DNA from: Lachnospiraceae bacterium
Lineage (GTDB): Bacteria > Bacillota > Clostridia > Lachnospirales > Lachnospiraceae
Assembly (NCBI GenBank): GCA_015057325.1
Contig: SVEQ01000011.1
Span: 32,361-96,360 of the forward strand
DNA: 64,000 bases
Direction of reading: 5' to 3'
Each line of letters starts with the position of its first letter. Positions within the stretch are counted from its first letter, which is position 1. The position numbers and the translations under genes were made by a program. Below the pieces are notes generated by a model. It searched no databases, was not told where the DNA came from, and saw only the letters and a program-made list of their open reading frames with translations. Shown here one piece after another: positions 1 to 8,740 of the stretch.

Positions 1-2177
1 TCATCAACATCTTCGTTCTCGAGAATCTCGAATATAAAGTTGTTCGGATACTTAGCCGTTGCAAGAAATCCGTAAACATACTTAATCAGCTCATCATTCC
101 TGATATCACGCATACTTATATTAATACTAACACTCTTGTCTGCCACTTTCTTGAATGCTTTTAAAACTTTTTTGATCATAACAAGCGACAATGAATCATA
201 AAGCACGCCGAAGTTTCTTGCCACATCAAGAAAACTACCCGGGTTATATACTTTTCCATCCTCGTCCATAAGTCTCATTAACGATTCGTAATGATGAATG
301 CTACCCAACTTATTATCATATATACCCTGATAATAAGGTATTACCTTATCATGAGAAAGCGCATAGTTAATGACATTAACCATGTGATATTTCTCGCGAA
401 TGCTTTCCTCATCTAACATTCCTTCATTAGCTTCACATACATAAAACTGTATATTTCTATTGAGCATTTCCAAACGCGCTGCATTATATACCGTTCTGAT
501 ATTGTCAACATTACATTCATTTATAACGCAAAAGACAGGTACTATCGCTATGAAATCAGCTGCAGTCTCAAACAACTCTTCATGCAGTTGTTTCATATCA
601 TCCTCAAAGCCCTGTAACGATACCATATACGACGGTGCCGCAATCGCAATACGCCATGAATCAAGAACGTATAAACGATAATCATGCTGTGAGACAAACG
701 CAGAACACTTTGAAACGTATTCCTTATATGTCATATCTATTTTCTGCGGTGCAAACACGGTACGCATGCTGGAAGTATCCAATACATCGATAAGACAAAC
801 CCTGTCATAACCGCCGATCTTGATATCCATATTAAGTGCTGCTTCATTGGGAAGTTCCTCATTCTCCGAACGAAGAAGCTTAAGCTCACAAGCCCTTACG
901 AATGCCTTGAAACTTTCATTCATCGTTCTATCTACACTTTTGTCGCGCTCTTCTTCTACTTCCATAAGGTATGAAAGTAACCTTCTGTTATCAGCCGACA
1001 ACGACTCGGTGTGAAGAAAGACATACGGATTGTAATGCTGAATAACTTCATTCTCACCTATCGCAGATATTGCGAACACACAATTGGCAAATACATTCTT
1101 ATCTCCATCGTATATTATTTCTCCATCCGTAACACATCCACTCATAATGGAATTATCATAAGTTGAGAGCTCCCATTTAACTATGTTTGGAAATGTCTTT
1201 AATCTGACCTTGCTGACATAACCGAATATAGTCTCCGCTTTCTCGAACATCTCAAACTGACTAAACATCGACCTATTGGAAATGATTGTTTTCCTGTCAT
1301 AGATAAATGCTCTTTTTATCTTGCTGCCCTTAACAACATTGTGACTTGTATATAATCCTTCTTCACTGTATCTGACAACATAGGGCACTTTGACATTATC
1401 GGAATATACAAAAGGAAACAATCCGGCGATTTCCGGCTTTTTGCGTATTTCCTCTCCTACGCATTCGCGATACACTTCCGCTGCCGATACACCATCAAGC
1501 GAAATGATTCTGTTGCCATCAGCTTCCGTTATGGTCATCTCCTCGCCGGCTTCCTGGACACCGGAAGCAAAAGCACTTCGACTTTCCACCTTGGCTCCAC
1601 CAAACGAAGCAAGAAGTATGCTACTGTTCGACCAACCATTCTCATCAAAAACGAAACCATAAGCATCCTCATCAGGATCTATCATATCTGAACTGCAGGC
1701 AATACCACCTGCCATCTGAACCCCTGGGAATGATTTGTTACAGGCATCCACAAACTCATTGATAGCTTGATATTTCCTACTTGTAAATGCAAGTAACAAA
1801 CGGGTATCATTATCAATAACCGTATTCTTAACATTCTCACAAAGAACACGTGGTTCTATAGCATCTTCCGAGCGATGCGAAAATGTTGGGAGCATTGCTG
1901 TTTTGAGATGACCTCCCGAAAACTGTGTCACTGATATAACACACTGGTCATGTGCAAGTTTGCCCCAACTGATTACTGCCGACGTGCTCGTTCCCAAAAT
2001 ATGAGCCCCCGGAACCAATTCTTTAATAAATGCAGCCAATTCCACCGCCTTGTTACCAGGATGAAATGCTGTATGTATTCTTATAAGTATGTCTCCCTTG
2101 TCAGAATCAAGTGTTAACTGCTTAAAAGTATCAGCTATTCTCGTCTTAGAAACATACTGAAAATTCCATGTAAACAT
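1..2177 (-). CDS. FIST-EAL cyclic-di-GMP phosphodiesterase (3' end outside window)
   Basis: The frame is open from an ATG at 2177 to the window edge, giving 725 residues without a stop. Residues 1 to about 360 look like the FIST N and C sensory domains (early RIHTAFHPGNKA, later GGIACSS). A mixed linker follows, and an EAL domain starts near residue 610. Catalytic-type residues visible are E631 in YESLMRL (ESL in place of EAL), N686 in SINIS and E717 in FEILEN; the later Asp and Lys lie outside. No transmembrane segment is seen, so it is probably cytosolic and hydrolyses c-di-GMP in response to a small ligand. The start has a GAGGGG ribosome site eight bases upstream. The FIST assignment is from pattern recognition; the EAL call is firmer. 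Confidence 0.82.
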   Translation of the reverse strand, partial: MFTWNFQYVSKTRIADTFKQLTLDSDKGDILIRIHTAFHPGNKAVELAAFIKELVPGAHILGTSTSAVISWGKLAHDQCVISVTQFSGGHLKTAMLPTFSHRSEDAIEPRVLCENVKNTVIDNDTRLLLAFTSRKYQAINEFVDACNKSFPGVQMAGGIACSSDMIDPDEDAYGFVFDENGWSNSSILLASFGGAKVESRSAFASGVQEAGEEMTITEADGNRIISLDGVSAAEVYRECVGEEIRKKPEIAGLFPFVYSDNVKVPYVVRYSEEGLYTSHNVVKGSKIKRAFIYDRKTIISNRSMFSQFEMFEKAETIFGYVSKVRLKTFPNIVKWELSTYDNSIMSGCVTDGEIIYDGDKNVFANCVFAISAIGENEVIQHYNPYVFLHTESLSADNRRLLSYLMEVEEERDKSVDRTMNESFKAFVRACELKLLRSENEELPNEAALNMDIKIGGYDRVCLIDVLDTSSMRTVFAPQKIDMTYKEYVSKCSAFVSQHDYRLYVLDSWRIAIAAPSYMVSLQGFEDDMKQLHEELFETAADFIAIVPVFCVINECNVDNIRTVYNAARLEMLNRNIQFYVCEANEGMLDEESIREKYHMVNVINYALSHDKVIPYYQGIYDNKLGSIHHYESLMRLMDEDGKVYNPGSFLDVARNFGVLYDSLSLVMIKKVLKAFKKVADKSVSINISMRDIRNDELIKYVYGFLATAKYPNNFIFEILENEDVD

Positions 2178-2220
2178 ATTCTCAACCCCTCAATATCTAC
2201 AACCGAAAAAAAACAAAATA

Positions 2221-2279
2221 AAAAAACGGTAACCATGTGACATACTCTAAATAATACCACATTTTACCGTTTTTTACAA
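2221..2279 (-). promoter_or_regulatory. Terminator-like hairpin with a promoter inside it
   Basis: AAAAAACGGTAA (2221-2232) and TTACCGTTTTTT (2264-2275) form a 12-bp inverted repeat, extended by an inner ATGTG/CACAT pair. On the minus strand a T-run follows, as expected for the terminator of the B6 kinase gene. A promoter for the FIST-EAL gene, TTGTAA (2274-2279), 17 bp, TATTAT (2251-2256), with extended -10 bases TGTGG, lies in the same bases. Confidence 0.55.
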
Positions 2280-2318
2280 TATTTTCAACAGCCTGTAAGG
2301 CTAATAAAACTGCGATTT

Positions 2319-3143
2319 TTACATAAGCACAAGTTCTTGTATAGTCGCTTCGAAGTCAACACCATACCATGGTTTTTCCGGGTTGTTAAGAGTGACTTCT
2401 ATCGTATGAACAGTGTAATCCGCAGCGATACGCATTGCCTCTTTCCAATCCTTACCTTTCATTATTTCACCGACACATGTACTTGAGAACACATCTCCTG
2501 TTCCATGGAACGAAGAAGCTATTTTCTTATTCTGATACAAATAATACTCCTTGCTTTCTCTGTCATATCCCATGACTCCGATTTTGCCTTCTTCAAGAGA
2601 AACGCCGGTAAGTACACTCACCTTGGCACCAAGCTCACTTAATTTTGCAAGCATTGTCTTGATATATTCTTCATCATGCTCTGTTCTATACTCCATGCCT
2701 GTCATAAGAGAGGCTTCTGTTATGTTAGGAACAATTATATCTGCCTTTTCGCAAAGAGTTGCATTGGCCTTAACATAGTCCATATCAAATGCCGGATATA
2801 ACTTACCGTTATCCGCCATAACAGGATCAATAAACACAAGAGTATTATCATCTTTGAAACTGTCAATCAAACCCTTTATCTGTTCTATCTGCTCAATGGT
2901 TCCAAGATACCCCGTATATATGGCATCAAATCTGACATTCTGACTAAGCCAATGGTCTTTAATCGGGTCAATCTGGTCTGACAAATCCTTACAGGTAAAA
3001 TCCTTAAATGCTGTATGTGTTGACAAAACGGCTGTCGGTAAAATTACTGTTTCCGAACCGAGTGCCGAAATTATCGGCAATGCAACCGTAAGCGAACATT
3101 TTCCCAAGCATGAAATATCCTGCACTGTTAATACTCTTTTCAT
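2319..3143 (-). CDS. pdxY: Pyridoxine/pyridoxal/pyridoxamine kinase
   Basis: This 274-residue ribokinase-fold kinase phosphorylates B6 vitamers with ATP to give pyridoxal phosphate or its analogues. The N-terminus VLTVQDISCLGKCSLT, the central FIDPVMADNGKLY and the C-terminal FHGTGDVFSS (anion hole and catalytic Asp) match the PdxK/PdxY family, at its usual length. It follows the ECF substrate-binding gene by 28 bp, with GGAGG before its ATG, and is the last gene of the sulfur operon. The likely job is salvage of imported B6, supplying PLP for MetY and NifS upstream. PdxK and PdxY cannot be told apart here, and the symbol is a family label. Confidence 0.88.
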   Translation of the reverse strand: MKRVLTVQDISCLGKCSLTVALPIISALGSETVILPTAVLSTHTAFKDFTCKDLSDQIDPIKDHWLSQNVRFDAIYTGYLGTIEQIEQIKGLIDSFKDDNTLVFIDPVMADNGKLYPAFDMDYVKANATLCEKADIIVPNITEASLMTGMEYRTEHDEEYIKTMLAKLSELGAKVSVLTGVSLEEGKIGVMGYDRESKEYYLYQNKKIASSFHGTGDVFSSTCVGEIMKGKDWKEAMRIAADYTVHTIEVTLNNPEKPWYGVDFEATIQELVLM

Positions 3144-3171
3144 TGATAAAGCCTCCGCAACATTATGTAAA

Positions 3172-3684
3172 CTAGCGTCTGTTAAGGTAAACCTTCTTTA
3201 CTGTCGGATATAAAGCAAAGAAGATAACAACTCCTGAAATACCCTGAACAACATTCCACGGAACACTTACAAATGCAGCTTTTCCGTACAAAATAAGCTC
3301 GTAGAAGAAATATCCGCCGACATTAATAATTACAGATATTACAGCGCCAATAACAGCACCTGTCTTCTCATGATCTTTTTGTGTCTTAAATATCTCAAGT
3401 ATTTTACCTACCGAAAATGCCATAAGCGCTTTAACCAAAAATGTTACCGGCGCATACAACGCATAACCGCCCAGAAGGTCTGCTGTAGCTCCGCCTATAC
3501 CTGAAGCAACTGCTCCAAATACCGGTCCCAATAACGCACCTGATAAAACAACAAATCCGTCTCCCGGATGAATATATCCATTAGTTGCAGGAATGGGAAT
3601 CTTAATGAAAAATGTAGCAACACAAATTATTGCCGCAAACAATGCTGTTATAGTTATTTTCTGTGTATTAATATTCTGTTTCAT
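3172..3684 (-). CDS. ECF transporter S component, probable B6 vitamer importer
   Basis: A 170-residue membrane protein with about five to six hydrophobic helices. It has the S-component pattern: a short polar N-terminus, ALFAAIICVATFF, then GDGFVVLSGALLGPVFGAVASG and GGATADLLGGYALYAPVTF. S components bind a vitamin and dock to a shared EcfAA'T energising module encoded elsewhere. The adjacent B6 kinase suggests the substrate is pyridoxine or a relative (a PdxU-like role), but thiamine precursor carriers look similar. The gene overlaps the 3' end of gshA by 17 bp and has GGAGAG upstream of ATG, indicating translational coupling. Confidence 0.8.
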   Translation of the reverse strand: MKQNINTQKITITALFAAIICVATFFIKIPIPATNGYIHPGDGFVVLSGALLGPVFGAVASGIGGATADLLGGYALYAPVTFLVKALMAFSVGKILEIFKTQKDHEKTGAVIGAVISVIINVGGYFFYELILYGKAAFVSVPWNVVQGISGVVIFFALYPTVKKVYLNRR

Positions 3685-4978
3685 TTATCATACTCTCCTT
3701 TTCTTTGCATAGTTGTAATCCTTTTTTGACGAAACCGTCATCAAACACTTTACGTACCTTCCATGCGTATCTGTTGTCTGCATCTTCAAACTTTGCAATC
3801 TGGTATAAAACTATATCCATTATAAAATCTTTTAAAACGTCATCAACCGTATTCTCATAAAATGACTTCATGCTTTGAAGAACTTCTACCGCAGCATCCG
3901 CCACCCACAAAGTTCTATGGTCAGTTGTTATGACATTAATTGTCTTTAAGTCATAATGTGCCGCATTTTTTGTATTCTGTATTGCAAATACCTGCTCACC
4001 CGGACTGATATCCACTTCCGGTATAGTTGCAAGATAAACAAGCAACAACTTAATAAAATGCACATCGCGTTCATCTATTCCCCACGGTGAAAGCGGATTA
4101 AGATCTATCATTCTAAGTTCAATATGGCTCACGCCTTCATCTTTTAAGGAATTAAGTTCGTACTTTCCGGCAGGCTTTAATCTTACCGGATAATAAAGTT
4201 CTGCCGAGGAATGAATCAACCCCTGCTCAACGTACTTTACAATACTATCAACGTATTTGTCAATATCACTGTAATCAAGTATCGGTGTGAACATATTCCA
4301 ATATCCAAGTTCGGAACATCTGCTGCTTCCCATGCCATTGAAAATATCCTTACCGTATACTCCCTTTTCAAAATACGAACTGTCTAACAACGGACTAGCC
4401 GCAGTCACCGCAACAACAAGCCAGTTATAAACCTGCGCCTTTGCCGCCAGTGAAACATAGAATCGGTTTTTGTAGTCCCTATATGATTCTTCACCATTTT
4501 TATCGATTTTGTACGCCGCCTGCAACAGCTCCTCTGAAAAGGAATAATTAAAATGAATACCGGAAAATGTCATCTTATATCTCCCGTATCTTTCCGATAA
4601 ATAATCACGATAATGCTGTTTATGTATCTCATCACCATCATATTGTGCAATTGGGATCTCATCCTCTTTTCTTATGTACGGAGGGTTAGAAAAAGGCCAT
4701 AGGTACTCAGGCTCATTTAATTGCGAAAGCGTTCTGCATATTCGCAACGTATGAGTTTTCAACTGATCCATAGCCTCCCCAACACTGTCACAGACATCTG
4801 TATTAATTTCTGTTTGATTTTCGCAAAAATCTCTTACGATATTCTTATCGTTCTTGTCGAAAGGATGTTTTGTACGTGCAAAAAAACCATTTTTGTCAAT
4901 TCGTAAGCTTTCCTTTTCAAGTCCGATGCTGCCTTTTAGAATACAGCGTTTTACTTCGTTGTCACTTACATCTAACAT
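3668..4978 (-). CDS. gshA: Glutamate-cysteine ligase (GshA type)
   Basis: The 436-residue enzyme joins the gamma-carboxyl of glutamate to cysteine using ATP. GSIGLEKESLRI at the N-terminus, FCENQTEINTD, MTFSGIHFNYSF and HIELRMIDLNPLSPWG match the E. coli-type GshA found as the front half of bifunctional GshAB proteins. There is no ATP-grasp GshB domain, and no glutathione synthetase in this window, so gamma-glutamylcysteine may be the end product. The ATG at 4978 is preferred because AAGGAG lies six bases upstream; the longer frame from 5008 includes that site. It lies 44 bp behind the amidotransferase-fold gene in the same operon. Confidence 0.85.
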   Translation of the reverse strand: MLDVSDNEVKRCILKGSIGLEKESLRIDKNGFFARTKHPFDKNDKNIVRDFCENQTEINTDVCDSVGEAMDQLKTHTLRICRTLSQLNEPEYLWPFSNPPYIRKEDEIPIAQYDGDEIHKQHYRDYLSERYGRYKMTFSGIHFNYSFSEELLQAAYKIDKNGEESYRDYKNRFYVSLAAKAQVYNWLVVAVTAASPLLDSSYFEKGVYGKDIFNGMGSSRCSELGYWNMFTPILDYSDIDKYVDSIVKYVEQGLIHSSAELYYPVRLKPAGKYELNSLKDEGVSHIELRMIDLNPLSPWGIDERDVHFIKLLLVYLATIPEVDISPGEQVFAIQNTKNAAHYDLKTINVITTDHRTLWVADAAVEVLQSMKSFYENTVDDVLKDFIMDIVLYQIAKFEDADNRYAWKVRKVFDDGFVKKGLQLCKEKESMINETEY

Positions 4979-5022
4979 CGCATGCTCCTTACCTTTATTC
5001 TCACACATTACATATACAGTTC

Positions 5023-5847
5023 CTACAGATTTGCATATGCCATATATATATGCTTTAAAGCCTCGGCATCTTCATGATATTCTATACCATGACGTTGTCC
5101 CTCAAACTCAAGTTCCGCGCCTTTGTAGGCAACAAGTGTTGTAATCGGCAGCGGCTTCCAATCCTTTGCCGAAAATCTCTTTTCTCCCGGATGACCGTCT
5201 CCATAGAAAATGCTACTGTTAACGAGCGGTTCGGTAGAAAAAAGCACTCCGCAATTTCCTTTGTAATAATGCAGGGAATCTTTGAAATTTGAGTGAACAT
5301 ACATAAGTTCTCCGTCATATATGATAAGATTCAACTTGTTGTTTTCAGACATTTCACATATGTATTCATCCAGCACATCGAATCTTTCCCTGCTTGTCAA
5401 AGGACTTTCCTTTTGACTTCGCTTGCCATTTATCTTGTCAATCAGATATAATAGAATCCTCTCACTGTCAGTATCACCTTTTTGTTTTCTTATGTATTCG
5501 TCCATAGGCGTATAATCAAAAATAGTGCCGTTATGAATGAGTGTCCATCTTCTTCCATCGGCATCTATCTTGGTAAACGGATGACAATTCTTAAGTTCAA
5601 CATTACCTATTGTCGCATATCGTATATGTGCAAGGACAGCCGTTGCCTTCACTTTATCTTTAAGGCGTCCCGCAAGGTACTCACTTTTATTAGCCGCAAT
5701 AACTTCTCTTTCGATATTTGCATGTGTTCCGTCAAGGAGTGCAAGTCCCCAGCCATTTGGATGCTTATCGCTATGAGAATAGAACTCTTTTAACACATTA
5801 TTAAGTTCAAGATGTTCATTCCCACTGAATCCAAAAAGCTGGCACAT
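5023..5847 (-). CDS. Class II glutamine amidotransferase-fold hydrolase (YafJ/EgtC-like)
   Basis: The protein begins MCQLFGFSG, so Cys2 becomes the N-terminal nucleophile of an Ntn-type amidohydrolase. NGWGLALLDG, LAHIRYATIG, NCHPF and WTLIHNGTI are the substrate-pocket motifs of the family. At 274 residues it is a stand-alone glutaminase domain without a synthetase partner, like YafJ and EgtC. EgtC removes gamma-glutamyl from an ergothioneine intermediate. Between metY and a glutamate-cysteine ligase, a role in cleaving a gamma-glutamyl thiol is a reasonable inference, but the substrate is unknown. It lies 23 bp downstream of metY. Confidence 0.83.
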   Translation of the reverse strand: MCQLFGFSGNEHLELNNVLKEFYSHSDKHPNGWGLALLDGTHANIEREVIAANKSEYLAGRLKDKVKATAVLAHIRYATIGNVELKNCHPFTKIDADGRRWTLIHNGTIFDYTPMDEYIRKQKGDTDSERILLYLIDKINGKRSQKESPLTSRERFDVLDEYICEMSENNKLNLIIYDGELMYVHSNFKDSLHYYKGNCGVLFSTEPLVNSSIFYGDGHPGEKRFSAKDWKPLPITTLVAYKGAELEFEGQRHGIEYHEDAEALKHIYMAYANL

Positions 5848-5870
5848 AACACTCTCTCCTTAATTATTTA

Positions 5871-7151
5871 CTAGATAGCAGCAAATCCTTTCTCAAGGTC
5901 TGCAATTATATCATCGATATGCTCTGTTCCGATAGAAAGACGTATCGTATTCTTACCGATTCCCTGATCTGCAAGCTCCTCATCAGAAAGCTGTGAATGA
6001 GTTGTTGACGCAGGGTGAATAACCAAACTCTTAACATCTGCAACATTGGCAAGCAATGAGAATATCTCAAGATTGTCGATAAACTTCCATGCTTCATCCT
6101 GGCCGCCCTTGATTTCGAAAGTAAATATTGATGCTCCGCCATTAGGGAAATACTTCTCATAAAGTGCGTGATCCGGATGGTCAGAAAGTGAAGGATGATT
6201 AACCTTCTCAACCTTTGGATGATTACTCAAAAACTCAACAACCTTCTTTGTATTCTCTGCATGGCGCTCAAGACGAAGCGATAATGTCTCAACACCCTGA
6301 AGAAGAAGGAATGCATTAAACGGTGAAATAGTTGCTCCTGTATCTCTTAAAAGAATTGCTCTGATGTATGTTACAAATGCTGCAGGTCCAACTACATCAT
6401 AGAAAGATACTCCATGATAGCTTGGGTTAGGTGCTGCAATATTAGGATACTTGCCGCTTGCCTTCCAATCAAACTTACCTGCCTCAACGATAATTCCACC
6501 AAGTGTTGTACCATGACCACCGATGAACTTTGTTGCTGAATGAACAACGATATCTGCACCGTGCTCAATTGGTCTTATAAGATATGGTGTTCCGAATGTG
6601 TTATCTACAACAAGTGGAAGTCCATGCTTGTGTGCAATCTCTGCTATCGCATCAATGTCAGGAATATCACTGTTCGGATTACCAAGTGTTTCAATGTAGA
6701 TTGCTCTTGTATTGTCCTTGATTGCCCCTTCAACCTCTGAAAGATTGTGAGCATCAACAAATGTTGTCTCAATGCCATACTGTGGAAGTGTGTGTGCTAA
6801 AAGATTGTAGCTTCCTCCGTATATAGTCTTCTGTGCAACAATGTGTCCACCGTTTGCAGCGAGTGCTTCTATAGTATATGTAATTGCTGCTGCTCCTGAT
6901 GCAAGTGCAAGTGCTGCGCTACCACCCTCTAATGCTGCAAGTCTCTTCTCAAGAACATCCTGTGTAGAGTTTGTAAGACGTCCGTAAATGTTACCTGCAT
7001 CAGCAAGTCCGAATCTGTCTGCAGCATGCTTGCTGTTATGGAACACATATGATGTTGTCTGGTAAATAGGAACTGCTCTTGAGTCCGAAGTCGGATCCGG
7101 TTGCTCCTGTCCTACGTGTAACTGTAATGTTTCAAATCTGTAATCGCTCAT
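5871..7151 (-). CDS. metY: O-acetylhomoserine sulfhydrylase
   Basis: A 426-residue PLP enzyme of the Cys/Met metabolism family. It makes homocysteine from O-acetylhomoserine and sulfide, and may also make cysteine from O-acetylserine. FETLQLHVGQEQPD, YGRLTNST, VVDNTFGTPY and SATKFIGGHG (PLP lysine K208) are diagnostic, and the length is typical of MetY rather than of the roughly 380-residue MetB/MetC group. It is first in an operon running to the amidohydrolase, gshA, ECF and B6 kinase genes. GGAGAATGAAATT precedes the ATG, and a palindrome near 7255-7271 suggests LysR-type control. Confidence 0.93.
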   Translation of the reverse strand: MSDYRFETLQLHVGQEQPDPTSDSRAVPIYQTTSYVFHNSKHAADRFGLADAGNIYGRLTNSTQDVLEKRLAALEGGSAALALASGAAAITYTIEALAANGGHIVAQKTIYGGSYNLLAHTLPQYGIETTFVDAHNLSEVEGAIKDNTRAIYIETLGNPNSDIPDIDAIAEIAHKHGLPLVVDNTFGTPYLIRPIEHGADIVVHSATKFIGGHGTTLGGIIVEAGKFDWKASGKYPNIAAPNPSYHGVSFYDVVGPAAFVTYIRAILLRDTGATISPFNAFLLLQGVETLSLRLERHAENTKKVVEFLSNHPKVEKVNHPSLSDHPDHALYEKYFPNGGASIFTFEIKGGQDEAWKFIDNLEIFSLLANVADVKSLVIHPASTTHSQLSDEELADQGIGKNTIRLSIGTEHIDDIIADLEKGFAAI

Positions 7152-7254
7152 AATTTCATTCTCCTTTTCTTTTTCATATTAATTTGATATGTTTTATGAG
7201 CTTATATTATCACACCATCTTTGACTTGTATAATTCTTAAATACTATCATTGGT

Positions 7255-7271
7255 TATAGGCACTACCTATA
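7255..7271. promoter_or_regulatory. Palindrome upstream of metY, possible LysR-type operator
   Basis: TATAGG-CACTA-CCTATA is a perfect 6-bp-arm palindrome of the T-N11-A kind bound by LysR-type regulators. On the minus strand a TGTGATAAT extended -10 lies about 50 bp downstream without a good -35, as expected for an activated promoter. The regulator is not in the window. Confidence 0.4.
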
Positions 7272-7288
7272 GCTCATAAATCCTTTTA

Positions 7289-8704
7289 TTAACATGCCCA
7301 GACATCCTCATATGTCTTTGCGTGTGTAAGCTTGGCATACTCTCTGATATACTCCGACATCTGCCTTCCCGATTCCAAGCCCTCCACCATCTTAAGTGCA
7401 GGTGATTCAAGACATGCCGCTCGTTCAAACAATGGTTCAATAAACCGCTCTTCACCGTATCCTCGTTCACTCAAGCCTTTTTTCGCAAGTTCAAGGACTT
7501 TTTCACATAGTCGTTCTAGTCTTACTCTGTTAACAAACTCAGGAAGATATCTTTTATTCATTAGTTTTCTTAACTCAGATGCTGTATACCCACGATGATG
7601 CAAAACAGTATCATTTGCTATCAAATCTATAATTTCCTGTGTCTTGTTTGAAAGTCCTACATGAAATGCCGCAACAGACATGGCATCCGCAAACGGCTGG
7701 CAACAACCACTCCTGTATTCTATCGTTCCTCTGTATGTCAGATCTTCAAACTTATAAGTTCTTAAAAATCTTATATCCTCGTTTTCAGGTGTAAACACAT
7801 ATTTGTGATATATCCCATTTTCAAAATACTCGCCTTCGACATAGTCACGTGCAAAATATTCTATTATCGGAATCGGTTTGAAATGAAGATAATGCCCGTC
7901 CCGTTCCGTACAGAATATACTTGTACGACTTATGTATTCCATCAGTTCATACACATTTTCAGGTATATGCTCAAACATACCTATATTATGAGGATTGATT
8001 CCATGAGTACTGTTCTCCCAGAACATATCTCTTACACACAGATTATCAGGTTCTGCTTCCATCCATGCATTTGCAAAAATCAGACTTTTAATCGGTTCAA
8101 GGAGTGAAAACGCCTTGATTGTACTAATCAGCTTTTCTCTTGTAACATCTAATTGGACCTGAGAGGCGCATGCATAGGTTGCAAACTCCGGATACGGATG
8201 AAAGTACATCGGATACTCCCAAGCCTTACTTCTTTTGAGGAATCCTTCTAACATCCGGTATCTTGGAACCGGCAGAAATTCAGTACTGTTTGCTTTCAAT
8301 CCCGGATTAACTCCCATTCCCGTAAGTATATGTCCGTACTTGGAAAGTTCATCATTTAACTCGCTGATATACGATGAAAACCTATCCCATATAGCCGTTA
8401 AGGTTTTCTCCTTTCCGAATGAAATCTCGAGATTATTATATGAACAGTCAAACGAAATATTATCTCCAGTTAATTTTTCTGTTGCAGAGTAACAATAACC
8501 GTTTAAATCTATGCCCACAGGTTCAAAGCCATTCTTTTTCCTGAACTCTTCAACCACTTTTTGAGTCACTTCAAAATCAGTCGCCTCACCGTTTAAATTA
8601 ACAACCGGCATTTCAATTTCTATTCCTATACTGCTTTCTTTCTTATTCTCTGTCGGTACAATATATCTGTTATAAAGCACCTCTTTAATCTGTTCTCTGT
8701 TCAT
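7289..8704 (-). CDS. Glutamate-cysteine ligase family 2 (GCS2) protein
   Basis: This 471-residue protein belongs to the plant/proteobacterial-type glutamate-cysteine ligase family (GCS2, related to EgtA). SSIGIEIEMPVVN carries the acidic metal-binding residues. YGHILTGMGVNPG, YACASQVQLDV, EHIPENVYELMEYISR and GTIEYRSGCCQPFADAMS also fit. It is unrelated in sequence to the GshA-type ligase 2.3 kb downstream, so the locus has two independent gamma-glutamyl ligases. It follows nifU by 36 bp and is probably cotranscribed with nifS-nifU. The acceptor could be cysteine or another amine or thiol. Only the ligase chemistry is supported. Confidence 0.8.
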   Translation of the reverse strand: MNREQIKEVLYNRYIVPTENKKESSIGIEIEMPVVNLNGEATDFEVTQKVVEEFRKKNGFEPVGIDLNGYCYSATEKLTGDNISFDCSYNNLEISFGKEKTLTAIWDRFSSYISELNDELSKYGHILTGMGVNPGLKANSTEFLPVPRYRMLEGFLKRSKAWEYPMYFHPYPEFATYACASQVQLDVTREKLISTIKAFSLLEPIKSLIFANAWMEAEPDNLCVRDMFWENSTHGINPHNIGMFEHIPENVYELMEYISRTSIFCTERDGHYLHFKPIPIIEYFARDYVEGEYFENGIYHKYVFTPENEDIRFLRTYKFEDLTYRGTIEYRSGCCQPFADAMSVAAFHVGLSNKTQEIIDLIANDTVLHHRGYTASELRKLMNKRYLPEFVNRVRLERLCEKVLELAKKGLSERGYGEERFIEPLFERAACLESPALKMVEGLESGRQMSEYIREYAKLTHAKTYEDVWAC

Positions 8705-8740
8705 ACGAAAACCTCTCTGCCATTTTTCAAAATATTGAAA

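Noticed and set aside
7152..7288. SAM riboswitch or T-box before metY
   Set aside because: The 137-bp gap is too short and shows none of the conserved core; a palindromic operator is the better reading.
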